Shown here: in pieces, positions 34,133 to 46,436 of the stretch
Layout of the letters: every line of letters begins with the position of its first letter
Position numbering within the stretch: the stretch's first letter is position 1
Source of the DNA: Aphrocallistes beatrix
Lineage: Eukaryota; Porifera; Hexactinellida; Sceptrulophora; Aphrocallistidae
Assembly (NCBI GenBank): GCA_963281255.1
Contig: OY725500.1
Span: 2,413,184 to 2,477,183 of the forward strand
DNA length: 64,000 nt
Direction: 5' to 3'
Translations under genes and position numbers: made by a program
Notes under the pieces: generated by a model
What the model saw: only the letters and a program-made list of their open reading frames with translations
Told to the model about the DNA's origin: nothing
Database searches by the model: none

Positions 34133-34553
34133 TAACAAGCACGCTTCTTGCCCTGCGTGCGCTGCGTGGCTAGCGGACACTTTGTATTCGCCCAAGGCGC
34201 CCTTTGGGCACCTAGGCTCACATTGATTAATTAAAGGTAGATAATATCTCTAAATACGTATGTCCTACTGTTATAATCGATATCACTCGAAAAATTACGA
34301 TATTTGTCAATTTTTCTATGTTTGATGCGTAATGATGACGTATTGACGAAGTGATGAGTGATCATTAATATATACATTATTTTAAAATTTCAGTAATAAT
34401 TCCATTATGAGTCGACATTTTCTTCTGAGCTCAAACTTTGTGGAGCCATAACTAAGAGACTCTCACATGCTAATACCAGCTTTCTGATAGTTTCCTCAAT
34501 CAATCCGTTACCATTATATATATGTTCTTCAATCGAGTTTTAATATTGAGGAT
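34133..34553 (-). repeat. CG-hairpin/CRE element, copy 11
   Basis: A reverse copy with CAAGCACGCTTCTTGCCCTG, ctagcggacac, GGCGCCCTTTGGGCACC, a shortened middle, and aatcgagttttaatattgag at the end. It lies 290 bases before a PLC exon. Confidence 0.75.
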
Positions 34554-34843
34554 ATTATCTGAATAAAAATACTAGTCCAGAGAATTTCATTTGATTTTTA
34601 CATTTACTAACTTTTTTACACAAGTTTTGAAATTCAAACATTATTCTAGTTATAGCCATCATGAATTTTGCTTCATACTCATTTATGTATGGATAAATAT
34701 CTTTTTTTGTGTGAACATCATTTACATCTCGATCTGTTCTAGTATATATATATACAAGTATAATATGTACATACAAGTATAATATGTACTTGTAATATTA
34801 CTATCGATATATCCGCCAATATTTTATATTATTTCTCATCTAG

Positions 34844-35035
34844 GGCAAAAAGTTAAGCGACGAGACTGACATTGGAGATGTCTCTGATGAGGATGAGGCA
34901 TCTGAATTGAGCACACCAGAAGAAATTAATCAGCAAGTAAAAGCACAAGAAGCTATAACAAATGATTCTCCATCAGTTAAAAGAAAGCCCCAAGATCCTT
35001 CCTCTAAGAAAGATAATACGGAAATCTCAAAACAT
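34844..35035 (+). CDS. PLCD: Phospholipase C (delta-like) exon, X-Y linker
   Basis: The exon has acceptor tttctcatctag (ending 34843), 64 full codons, and donor gtatgt (35036). It starts GKKLSDETDIG, continuing ILIK of the previous exon into ILIKGKKL as in PLC-delta, then runs through an acidic stretch VSDEDEASEL and a polar, lysine-rich tail ending DNTEISKH. An acidic linker between X and Y is typical of PLC and is thought to occlude the active site; the VSDEDEA wording resembles the delta class most, which is the main reason for the class call. The gamma-type SH2/SH3 insert is absent. It is flanked by introns of 16.4 and 13.2 kb. Confidence 0.92.
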
Positions 35036-36998
35036 GTATGTATGCTTTTTAATGACCTTCCTCCACTAATTATTATTTTTCATATCACACTGCTTTGCCA
35101 AAAGTATTTGTACACAATAATAATTTGCATCATTATAATATTAAATGTGTCTAAAGTTCTACTGTATTGAATCAATTGAATATAATTTTATTTGGTTGGT
35201 TGCACATAGCAAGTATGTTTTTGTTGATTTTGAAACCATTTATAGTGGAAAGCATCGGAAGGATATATTAGAATTTCACTTTTTTTAGTTTTGTGGATTT
35301 ACCCTTCCATTTATACTCAAATTGCTTCTATTTTTAAATTCTTTATATTGATTCTTGTCTGTATACTTGATAAACTATACTAACATTTAATCCTCCATCA
35401 GGTCGAGTTTAGCCAAGTATTTAATTCTAATGGCTAAGCGTTTCATACTGATGGATCCTGCTCATTTTAGCGGATAAAAGCGGCTCAATACTTTTAAATC
35501 CACTACTAACTGGGAGTTATGTGTATTGTGCCAGAAAAATAATGGCAATCGCCTACTGTTTTAGCGTTAGAAATAGACAGGGGTATTACCCCCTGCTCGA
35601 GTCAGCAAACGTACTTTCTCATCTTACTAAGAAGTCTATTTAAGTAGGAGTATATCTAAAAGCCCATATACTTAGTGAATTGAAATACTTGCTGTAAATT
35701 ATCTTTGCGCCAGAAGAAAATTCGTTCGTAAAAAATATTAATAATTAGAATGTTTGTTAAATTGATAAAACGGTTGTTACTTCATTATTATACCAGTATT
35801 TTTTCCTCTTGGGAAGCTTTCATGAGTATTAGTTGAAATAGTTATTCTAATTGTTGACTCGACCCCTTGTACGTATCTATTACATTGTAGTTCTTAAGAA
35901 TGCGAAAATGGTAATGATTATCAGTTTTAGTTAAGATATTTCTGTACATATTACCAAACATGGAAACTGGTAAAATGAAAATTTAGTGACTCCTAAAACA
36001 AATATATTTTGGTTAATCAATGCTAATATATACTATTATATATGTAAATCTAACATCATAATAATTCACATTCATATAGTGCAGATTCTATATTAATATG
36101 TTCAACTGCGCTCTTCGGATTAAAGACAATATTTGAGCTTACTTATTACACATTCTCATTATGTCACTCATAATGTGATTATGAATAAGGAAATATTTCA
36201 AAATCGATATAAAAATATTGGATTCATAATTTTCAATTATACGAAGAGACTTAATGCACTGGATGCAAGATTGAAAAATAAAGTGTATATTTGACATTTT
36301 GAGTATTCATAATATAATGTATAAAAAAATGTCTATTTTGTCCCATTCCAACTGTTTTTCTTCATATTCTCAAATTAATCAAGTTGTTATTAATAAAATA
36401 TAATATAATTTGATAACCTGAACAAGTTCATACATCATCTGGGGAATAGTTACTCTACATCCGGAAATATAATTTGCGGCTATCGTGAAAATAGATAGGA
36501 AAGCAGCTAATAATAAATCAAAAGATATAATTATATAAGTAAAATGTATAGAGAACCGCTTTTAGTTGACTAGTGTAAATTATTTATGAAATAAATAAGC
36601 AAATGTTAAACTAACGGTTGGTTGAAAGTTTGTAGGGGGTGCTTATACCTTGCTAAATTCATATTAAATAGAGAGGTTTACTAATAATTCCCATCTTCCC
36701 GAATTTTGAGGTTGATACCAAGCCTTTTATTAATTAAGCTATGTATTAAGAAATATTTATGAAAATGATATCTACACCATTAAGGATTATTCAGTTCGAA
36801 TATGATCCAAATAAGTTTACTTGATCTGAAACGCTTTGATTGATGGACGTCATACATGATAAATGCGAATGAAGCATCTCTATAAAAAGCTAAGCTATAA
36901 AAACTTGAGTCTATTTGGAATATTATACCAAAACTAGAGTAAATCTTACCACAACTTGAGTAATAGTATTCAATATTTTCTGAAAAACTTTAGTATTA
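35036..36998. other. Intron, nothing recognised
   Basis: AT-rich sequence following the linker exon. A degenerate pogo-like phrase (attttagcggataaaagcgg) occurs near 35466. No ORF, array or paired element ends seen. Confidence 0.45.
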
Positions 36999-37328
36999 CA
37001 GTACACCCTTGCTAATCCGAACCTCGCTAGTCCGAACCCTCGCTAATCCGAACACTTCATTCTTACAATCCGAACACCCAAAATATAATATTATTCGCTT
37101 CTATGCTTTAAATCAACGTTTATAACATTTTATCTTTCATTGATTCAGAAACCTCGTTACAAAAAGCAATCTAACAAGATATTATTCTGAATATTGTAAC
37201 AATACAAATTTATTATTTTTAATACCCCATTGAATTAGTGTTATTTCACTAATCGGAACAAATTCACCAATCCGAACGATTTTTTCGATCATTGGCACAG
37301 AGCTGTTCGGATTAGCGAGGGTGGACTG
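36999..37328. mobile_element. Pogo/Tigger-like miniature element (330 bp)
   Basis: TA flanks (36997-36998, 37329-37330). Left CAGTACACCCTTGCTAATCC and right ggattagcgagggtggactg are inverted. The left end also holds two extra tandem CTCGCTAATCCGAAC-like units. Non-coding. The CAGT..CGCTAATCCGAA ends recall the pogo/Tigger branch of Tc1/mariner. Confidence 0.8.
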
Positions 37329-37732
37329 TATTAGAATTTATCATATTATCTATAAACGGAAACTAATCGATTTTAATGATATCCCAAGACACGTACCCAT
37401 CTTTTAACTTCCACCTGAAAAACCTATTCATATTTTGGTAAATTTTCAACTTGTGGCGCCACTTTGTGTCTTCATTAAATACTGTTATATATAATAGCCG
37501 TGAATAATGGTAACCGTATGATGGCATCATAAGTTGTCAGCGGTTATGATTACTTTGATATCATGTTTATATTTACTAGTAACATATTCAGAAATATTCT
37601 AATACTAGTTTATTTGAACATTAAATGGACATCCAAATACTATTTCTTCGGGGTCATGGCCACCTTAGCCCCCCTGCCTATGTCACTGCTTGGGAATATA
37701 ATATAGGGCCATCATGGTCTAGAAGGCCTGAC

Positions 37733-38650
37733 AAATAGAATACCAGTTTTAACGAAGTCAACCTTTTATTAGACCGATAAATCAAAAAGCATAGTATACG
37801 ATTTACCTTTGTAATTTATCATTACCATATGCAAACAACATATCAGAGTATCCAATTCAGCTGTCAAAATTGCTATGACATCATGTGATTGCGCAATAAG
37901 CTCATTTTAAACATCTGTATCTGCATTTCTAATGCTTGATTTCTGATAGAATATGTAATAAGAAGGCCTTAATCCCAAATTCTGAAAATCTAAATTGGAA
38001 TGTCTATGCATTCCTCAGTTGTTATGGAAGCAAAACAATATTTAAGCTAAAACTCTAAAAGTCTAGATGAAGACATTAAGAAATTTTATCATTCATCAGC
38101 AAGTTATAACTTTCTAGATGATAATAATACACATAGTTCTCGTGTTTATTTTCAATATTTCATATTTTATCTAGGATTTTGTCACATCTCATTACTTCTT
38201 TATAGATCGTGATAAAATCATAGACAACTCAGAGAATATTGAAATAAACGTTAACTATATATTATTATTCTATATGATTGTGGATTGAATGATATAATCT
38301 CTTAATGTCTACGATCTATACTCGAGTTAAGGCTTTAAACATTCAATGTTTTGCTCCCATCGCAATTGAGGAATATAAGACATTCCTTTTCAGATTTTCT
38401 GGATTAAGGTTTTCTTATTACTGTTCCATCAATAAATCAAGCATATTAGAAATGGAGATAACGATGTTTAATATGAACTAGAACATCAGGAGTTTCGCTC
38501 TATAAGGAGCCCATTGCGGAATAACATGATGACATATCAACTTTTTGACAGCTGAATTGCATACTCTGATATGATGTTTGTATATTGTAATAATACATTC
38601 AAAAGGTCTATCGTATACGGTTTGGATTAATCGGTATAATTAAAATACTA
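37733..38650. repeat. Foldback element family, copy 1 (~0.9 kb)
   Basis: Left arm (TAGAATACCAGTTTTAACGA, then ATCAGAGTATCCAATTCAGC) and right arm (its inverse, ending near ATACGGTTTGGATTAATCGG) pair along nearly the whole length. The centre at ~38200 reads TTTTGTCACATCTCATTACT, then atagatcgtgataaaatc. Same family as 52239-53490 and 60990-62753. The outer ends are eroded. Confidence 0.8.
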
Positions 38651-38940
38651 AATTGATCATATTCCTACAGAATATTACTTCTTTTCAATTTACTCTTACT
38701 ATATTTACCATATGGCCAATAATATCAGCATTACTGAAAAAAATATTTTCAAATCTATTTCCTTCGAGAAGATATGTTGATTCAGTTCAAAGGTCTGTAA
38801 TTTTTCTAATAAATCCATTTGCAACTAAGAAAGATACTTGTAGAAATCTTTGACTTATAATTGCAGAAATTCCTCGATTGTAGAATTATATCCAATATAA
38901 TGCGACATGCGATTCTTACTGGCTCAGTTCGAACCGGATA

Positions 38941-39126
38941 CAGGTGACTCTGCTGATTAGGAACTTTGGTCCCAGATATTTTGTCTAATGTTTGAGCGGA
39001 GTTCCCAATTCACCGATAAAACATTTTATTAGCTTCTATGCAATGGAACCATTCCGTTCCTGTAGTATTGTCCCAATTTAGCAGTTATCCCGATTTAACG
39101 GCGTCCCGTTTAAGCGGAGTTGACTG
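38941..39126. mobile_element. Small pogo-like miniature element (186 bp)
   Basis: TA flanks (38939-38940, 39127-39128). The right end reads CGTTTAAGCGGAGTTGACTG; the left end caggtgactctgctgattag is a diverged inverse. Non-coding. Confidence 0.55.
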
Positions 39127-39349
39127 TATAGTCTAACTAGCAGAGAGTCACTAAAGTCAATGATCACTTATTCCAACTAAAGCTACGTAAACCTGAAAAA
39201 TGTACATATTTGATCAGGTCGTCTTCAAGATTCTACAAATAAAATTGACTTTTCAATCTGTTTTAAATTCTGGCAACATAGTTGTTTCAACTATTCTACA
39301 TTTCGACCTTTTCAAATATTGTCTGTCCTCTTCAAGTAGTGGTATGCTA

Positions 39350-39830
39350 CACTTCCTGAACAAAAGTATTCGTACACCCCATAATTCCCCATGCAAATAG
39401 TTATAATACTAATTATTTAGCGTTTCAAGAATATTTAATTTGTTAGAGATACACTTAATTTGACTTCAAATTCAAATTCTCTACATTGAAATTCCCCACT
39501 TTATTAGTTTTTTTCAACTTAATTACTCTTCTTCAAGATTAAGTATTTTAGCATTTGCTTTCCTATGCCACATGTCGCGATTGATTATTATTATATATAT
39601 GATGGCATTGGTGGTATGAGGTGGCACAATCTGAAAATTTTTAACCTTGTGGGAGTGTAAACAAGTTGAAAGATTAAAAAGCGAGTAATTCGAAAATGGA
39701 GAATTCGAATTTGAAGTTAAATTCAGCGTCTCTCTTACCAATTAAATACCTTGACTCTTTAAATAAATCAGTATTATAACTATTTGTATGAGGAATTATG
39801 TGGTGTACGAATACTTTTGCTCAGGCAATG
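39350..39830. mobile_element. Tc1-type miniature element with ~60-bp TIRs (481 bp)
   Basis: TA flanks (39348-39349, 39831-39832). Left CACTTCCTGAACAAAAGTAT and right (inverse, ending acttttgctcaggcaatg) pair over ~60 bases. It shares the right-end text TACCTTGACTCTTTAAATAA with a partial copy at 63500-63597. Non-coding. Confidence 0.85.
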
Positions 39831-40414
39831 TACTTATAATTGTTTTTGAGGCTTTTTGAGGTTTTGTGGTGAATAACAACAAACATAAGCAAGTTCTTCG
39901 CTGAAAACGAGGCTTTTTTAATGTGAAAATTGATTCCATTACAGAAATTATCTTTATTAAAATTATCAGTGTTTAAAAAATCATTTTTTTAAAGGGTCAA
40001 GGCTAAAACTTCATTACCACCAATTACGCCTTCCAGTTTTCATAAATTTTGCTGAACAAATATCGAATTCTTGTACTGATGTTATTGTGATCCCCTTGGA
40101 TTTTGCTGCACATTTGACGATGCGTGCTGCTTAGTACTAGAATGTACACTTTGGAAATTTTGCTACGTTGATGTTAAGGATACCGTCCTCGAAAAAACAT
40201 ATGATTTGGCTTACAGCATACGATGAAAGTAGAGCTACTATAAGAGATGTTAAGCGTGGGGAGGTATCTCCATCAAGAAATACTGGCACAATCCAAATCG
40301 TATTTGATTCTCATTTCTAGTTTTTGAGATACACTGTCTCAAAGTCTGTTTTTTTCGTTTTCCGCTATTACATCTTAATGGTAGAAATTCGGGCACTCAA
40401 GGAATTGTTTAGGA

Positions 40415-40579
40415 CAGGACTGTCCAACTATATTTACTTCGGGCCGCAACTGCTTCATACCATTTAGTGACGGGCCGCAATACAGGGGCGTGCACTCGGG
40501 ATGGGTATGGATGGAGGCATTTTGGACGCAACGTGGGCCGCACAAAGCAAGGTCGCGGGCCGCCTGTTGGACAGCGCTG
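40415..40579. mobile_element. hAT miniature element (165 bp) with perfect 8-bp duplication
   Basis: It starts CAGGACTGTCCAAC and ends GTTGGACAGCGCTG; GGGCCGC motifs repeat inside. GTTTAGGA flanks both sides (40407-40414, 40580-40587). Non-coding; GC-rich against its surroundings. The intact duplication suggests a fairly recent insertion. Confidence 0.92.
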
Positions 40580-42011
40580 GTTTAGGACATACCATTGATT
40601 CAAATGCTTCCAAAATCGAATCATAGATAGTCTACCATATTTGCAACTTCATAGGACCAGAAGAAAGTTAAAATGACAAAAATTGTAAATTTGATCGGTG
40701 TCTGAAAAAAAGGTGCCAAAAAACGTCGAAAAAGTCTTTTTTTTTTAGGAAATCAGGAATAAAATCACCAAATTAGAAGATATCGAAAAAATGGTGGTCC
40801 TACGTTCATCGCCAAATAATATGGAACAACTCTTGAAATTTTTAAACCTCTATCTCAAACCAATTTTGAGTTAAAATCCTGTAAAGACGGTCAATTTTGA
40901 AATATTAAAGTCCCGAGATATAGAGATTTTAAGTTTAGATGTTAAAAAGAATATAGAATGAATTATTAATAATGAACGAAAGCATTCACAGACATTTATT
41001 CTAATTTATACTGCTGATTTGGGTATATTTGAACCAAATATTTACAAAAAATAGCAAGAGTACCCTGAAAATTCGCTAATTTCCTTGAGGCCCCTAATCC
41101 CGAATGTTTTAGGGTAATTGTGAATAATAATTCATATTCCTAGCACTACGAAGTATAATCTATCAGTTTAGAATGGTTAAAGAGCTACTGAAAAGTATAT
41201 TAGGAAGTTAGAGCGAAAGTCTACGACTTTTAGTTTCCAAATTAGGATTTTCGAAAAATCCTATATCATCATATGACAAAAATCTAAAACTTAACATTCC
41301 ATAGGGTGTAGGGCAATTATTATCAAAGAATCATATATGTACACTCATAAAAAGTATACTGGTAAGAACTAAGAATTTGGACTTATATTTACAGAGATAG
41401 AGAGATAATTCTTTTTGGACACTACTAAATGGGGGTTTTTGACCGAATCTGCGAGGTCCAAGGCCAGAACTTTCAAAATAATTATCACAAGTTCTCAAAT
41501 TTTTTTGTACACATTATTAACGACCTTTGTATTCATTATTTAGCATAATAGCCACATTTGGACACATATTTAATGATTAGATTCGTCATTTTCTAATATA
41601 TTCAAAGTTCTCCATATAATTTGTATTACAATTAAATCAATGATAAGTCGAGAATTATTCATTTTTTGACAAAAGAATGTTCGAGGAACCTATATATTTT
41701 TGCATATATCCTTTTAGTTAAGAATATAATAGATTATATATCTTCAATAGTTTTTAAGATATGACATCGCCCTCTTTCGGGACCATAGAGATAAATTATG
41801 CCCCAACTTTACCTATAATAAGCGATATCTCAAGAACAAATGGTAGGATCCGAACAAATTTTTTTTTGGAACGATCATAATTTTATTTCTGATCCAGTGA
41901 TCGCTAAATATCTGAGATCAAACTTGCGATTTCCCGAGCATTATATAAATGAACTCCCTTATAGAGCTATTTTGTTGGATTTTATTTGCCCATTCTTTTA
42001 AATCTTTATGT

Positions 42012-42650
42012 TACAAGCGCGCTTCGCTTGCTTGCGCTGCGCGGCTGGCGGACACTTTGCATCCGCCGGAGGCGCCCTTTGGGCACCTGAGGTCTCATTG
42101 GTTAATTATTTGGGAGATTCGCTTTTTTGCGCTCCGCGCGCGGCGAACACTTCGTGTCCGCATGAGGCGCCCTTTGGGCGCCTGTGGTCACCATTGATTA
42201 ATCATAAGGGAGATAACATCTCTAAATACGTCTGTCTATTATAATCGATATCGCACGAAAAATCAACAAATTTGTCAATTTTTATAATTTTGACGCGTAA
42301 TGATGACGTCATAACAAAGTGATGAGTCATCATTTTTTGATGAAAGTCGAATCATATGTGAGGTATGTTAGTATGCAGATTCTATTTAAATTTCAGCCTT
42401 CTATCTCCTATAATGGCTGAGTTATGCCCGAATAACTGTGTTGCTTAACTTTTAAAAATGTGACAATGACGTCATAATTCCATGATGAGTCGACATTTTG
42501 CTCTGAGCTCAGAACTTACTGGAGCCATAGCCAAAAGACTTCCACATGCCAAAAATCAGCCTTCTGCGCCCGGCAGTTTCTTCAATCAATTCGTTACAGA
42601 TATATATATATATATATATATACAATAATCGAGTTTTAATAGTAAGGATA
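42012..42650 (-). repeat. CG-hairpin/CRE element copy 12 with duplicated hairpin block
   Basis: A reverse, well-preserved copy: CAAGCGCGCTTCGCTTGCTT, then two successive hairpin blocks (42045-42090 and 42130-42182; GGCGCCCTTTGGGC in both). It has TGACGTCA near 42304, TGAGTCA near 42325, TGACGTCA near 42469, CTGGAGCCATAGCC, an AT run, and the TIR taatcgagttttaatagtaagg. Confidence 0.85.
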
Positions 42651-42857
42651 TAATCTCCAAAGGTGCCGAAACAATGTTAAGCTCCATATCATTAAAAAAA
42701 TATCAAATAAGTTAAAAACTAATTGCTAAATGAGTCAAAAACCTTCAGTAATTTTTCAATTTTTATTAACGCTAAACTTTAGGGGGTTAACTCACAAAAA
42801 TCAAAATAAATACCTGGTAGACCGATCAGTAATACAATTAAATTGGCGATAAAAAAT

Positions 42858-42920
42858 CCCTCGAAAAACCTTGCCTGGCGTAAAAAAGTTTTTTTTACGC
42901 CAGGCAAGGTTTTTCGAGGG
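42858..42920. repeat. Perfect 30-bp-arm hairpin
   Basis: The left arm CCCTCGAAAAACCTTGCCTG then gcgtaaaaaa (42858-42887), 3-base loop, and exact inverse (42891-42920). It overlaps the right end of the possible 2.75-kb element. Confidence 0.85.
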
Positions 42921-43607
42921 CGGTATCCTTAAATTCTAAGCTGCAACGTTGTTCTATTTTATTGACCATGTAGTACTTACTATTTAATGTCCTTTTCAAA
43001 GGAGTACTTGTAATTGTTCAGATTGAGATGTAACTAGTGTCAGCTTTAAGGACATTCTGCAACCTTGTGTTCGGTTTTGTTTAATCAAATTTTCTACTAG
43101 ATCTATGTATTTTCCCTCATGTTATTTCCAAGAAACCAATAATCTACAGTCCGTAAAGCATCCCATGTGCTTCTCTCATCAATAGCCTTGGCATCTTCCA
43201 ATCCATTAGATCCTAACATCTTAATTGTGGATCAACGAGTATACCTCCATTTATTTTAGCCTAAGACGTGACCTACGTTATATAAGGCCTATTCACCAAC
43301 TAAATTTTTCTGAACCATGGATAAAAGGAAGTCCATTTTATTAGTTAACCATAACATTCAGAAATAATTTCTGTTTAACATTCAGAATCCACTTTATAAT
43401 ATGAATTAAATCTTTTGACGATATATTTACAATATCTCCATATTATATACGACGACTCGACATGTTCCTATTTATATCCGACGACTGCTCGTCGCATGAC
43501 GACGTAACAATATATTCACATAAATTCAATTGTGTTTCAATAGTTTTGATATTTGTATATATTACATACTCGTTTAATCGTTGAAATTCTATCACATATT
43601 AGAAATA

Positions 43608-46436
43608 ATGCCAAATAGATGTTCAGCACCAGGATGAAGGAGTAATTACTCTGTCGAGACACCTACACCTGTATTCAAGATGCCAAAAGTTTCACCTCAA
43701 CTTGTTGCTCAATGGAAATCATTTCTTCATCGAGAAAACATTGAGGCCCTTAAGAATATACATGTGTGTCTGAAACACTTCCACGATGAAGATGTGGAAA
43801 CATACTTTCTATTCCTCAACCCGATGGAACCAAGTTAGAAGTTAAGTGTACCATGCCTAGACTTCACCGAGATACTGTTCCAAAGCTCCTACCAGGTTGT
43901 CCGAGTAATCGCTCTAATTTAACTAAGACACAAACTCGTTTGGAACTTTCTACAAAAGAACGAGATCAGTTGGATGTTGCGATAACTCTAAGCTTAAAAC
44001 AACAACAAATAGATGAAGAGAGGTTTAAAGTATCTACATTCTGTGAGTTAAATTCAAAAGTGAATAATTTAACCCTCCCAGTGGAGTGGCTACTATGGTC
44101 TCATGGAATGAACCAACTGCATTTTATCAAGCCATCTATTTCGAATGGGAATGGAGCTCATGTTATTGAATGTTCGTTAACAATCGATGAATCTTTACGT
44201 ACTAAAGGTTTCCTTAATAGCAATCAGATTCCCGTTTCTATAATGAAGATTCAAGACCTGAGGGATATTGAAAATTTATTGATAGAGCTGTCTTGCCAAA
44301 GTATCAATAATCATGAGAATTCTAACCATACTTATAAACACCATATAAATGATGCCACCAAACTGTTGCGTCAAGCAGTTGATGAAATCTCAAAATCAGA
44401 GGACAGTGTTTCTAAGGAAGATAACAAGTTAACTGCAATACAATTTATACTTTGTCAATTAGAAAACCTCTTACGTCATAAGAACCATCATCGATATAAT
44501 ATTGGAACTATAATAGTAGCGCTGAAGTGTTAACTTATTTCCCCAGCATGTTATCAATATCTACAATCACTCGACTCTCTCTTCCTCCCTCACCATTTAA
44601 CACTCAAGCGTTTATATTCAAAAATTGGCTTGGATAGTGAATTTCGTTTGTTTTTGGAAAGTTCTACATCTCAATTTAACCAAGGGGAAAAAAAATGTCA
44701 TAATACAAATGGACGAAATTCATGTTAAATCAGAATTAACCTATAAAGGAGGAAAAGTGTTTGGATCATCTTTAAATACCACTGAACCTGCAAAGGCCAT
44801 CTTTGCTTTTATGGTTTCCAGTCTATCCAAGAAGTGGTCCACAATTGTCCGTCTATTACCTTGTTCCAACTCATCAACCGCAGAATTGTTCCCCATAATA
44901 GAAATGGTCATCGAGGATGTTGAGCGTTGTGGTCTAAATGTTCAGGTATTATGTACAGATAACTATCCGATGAATGTGAATATCTTCAAATTGTTCTCAC
45001 CAACTAACATTTTGGATTATATTGTACCACATATTTTAAATGCTGATCGACCGTTATTCTTGATGTTCGATTTTGTACATATTCTGAAGACTATACGTAA
45101 TAACTGGGTGAACCAAAAAGATTACAGAAGAAGCTTTAGTTACCCAAATTTTGAAGATTTTTCTTTCATCTATGCTGCTTCATTTGAAGACATCCGAACC
45201 TTATATAAAGCTGATCAACACTCAATAGCTAAGTTGGCTCCTCGGTTAACAGCCAAAGCATGCTTGCCTTCCAACTTGGAACGTCAAAATGTAAATCTGG
45301 CATTGAGAGTTTTTGATGATTCTACACATTCTGCAATCATGATTCAGAATCTTACATCTCCTGACCACCATTCTTACCATCACACAGCTGAATTCATTCG
45401 TGTAATTTGTGACATCTGGTCCATCCAAAGCGATTCGATTAAATGATGAACTGTGTCACCCATTTGTCCAAAATGATTCCAGATTCAGTTATCTATCACG
45501 ATTTGTTGATTGGCTTGAAAATGGCAAGAGTTACCTCTCAAGACTGGGAAACTTACTACTCAGACTTTTGAAAGCTTTCGCCACTCTTGTTAAGCGTTAA
45601 CTTCAATAGTAAACCATCTTACGCAGAACTGTAATTTTTCGTATTTACTCACTTCTTTTTTGCAAAATGACCCCCTTGAGCATCATTTTGGAATTTATAG
45701 AATGATGGCTGGTGCTCAATATCATATTACCTTCTGTCAGATCCTAGAAAGCGAGCGGCGCTTAAAGTTATCTAGTATCCTAAAAGTTTTTTCAAGTCAA
45801 GGTGCAGTGCATGATTTATCTCTTAAAGAATTTATTGATTCCTTTTCAACTTCAAAAGAACCTGATAATACTCTTCACACGGAACATTTTCTATCATATG
45901 TATAAGAATACTCGGCAATTAAAGTTTCGACTTTAACTCTACAGGCACTTGTTTTTATTGCTGGATATACAGTTTATCGTTACTTCAAGGATTCTACCCG
46001 TTGTCAAAATTGCTTATCTTTCCTTACAGAAAACAAAGAGATGGAAATAGAAGCATCACCTGAATCAATCTACAAGTTGTTACAAGTTATGGATCGTGGT
46101 GCATTGAAATGGCCAACTGGTATTGTAATTCATGTCACAGTTTGCTTGTGGAAAGTGTTTACCTCAATCGAACAACAGCCTCAACTTTTCCAAGAACTTA
46201 TTGAAGGACCATCTAGACAAATAATAGTTAACCTAACATTAAGAGTACTTGAAGATGAAGAAGGTGAATACTGGAGGAATAAGTGCCCCAATTGTAATAC
46301 GATTGGTTGGGATATATTAAACAAGTTACTCACTACTGGTGCCAATTGTTTTCTCTCAAACAAAGTCAAGAACTTGAATGCCCTGCATAAACTCGAGGTT
46401 GAGAATATTCGAAAATTGAAGAAGTTTAAAACCACT
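43608..46436 (+). pseudogene. THAP / P-element-like transposase, multiply interrupted
   Basis: An N-terminal THAP finger (MPNRCSAPG at 43608, VAQWKSFL, HVCLKHFHDEDVE) has TGA where its second zinc Cys should be. From 43853 come a linker and coiled region (LSTKERDQLDVAITLSLKQQ), then after a TAA at 44531 the P-type segment SPACYQYLQSLDSLFLP. An RNase H-like core follows: D in IIQMDEIHVKSEL, D in VLCTDNYPMNVNIFKLF, and FDFVHILKTIRNNW. The C-terminal part has NLERQNVNLALRVFD, DPLEHHFGIYRMMAGAQYH (45666 on), and after a TAA at 45903 AGYTVYRYFKDS and WDILNKLLTTGANCF. Frameshifts near 43835, 44692 (A run), 45430 and 45610. P transposases and THAP9 share this layout. I did not find its terminal repeats. 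Confidence 0.85.

Larger units (their letters stand above)
40174..42931. mobile_element. Possible 2.75-kb element bounded by 25-bp inverted repeats
   Basis: TTAAGGATACCGTCCTCGAA (40174 on) and the inverse at 42907-42931 match at 23 of 24 positions. The interior, 40600-41950, is AT-rich and non-coding as far as I can see; a hAT miniature element (40415-40579) and a hairpin element (42012-42650) are inserted in it. No transposase and no target duplication established, so the element call is tentative. Confidence 0.4.

Noticed and set aside
40409..40624. Minus-strand frame across the GC-rich strip at 40.5 kb
   Set aside because: It is the interior of a hAT miniature element with a perfect 8-bp duplication; not coding.
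42012..42100. CG-rich blocks as CpG islands, tRNA-like genes or bacterial DNA
   Set aside because: They recur at the same place in a repeated element, are built of hairpins, and lack tRNA A/B-box layout or a gene.
43635..43637. TGA at a Cys position of the THAP finger as a selenocysteine codon
   Set aside because: The gene has other stops (TAA) and frameshifts, and no SECIS-like element was recognised; a nonsense mutation is simpler.
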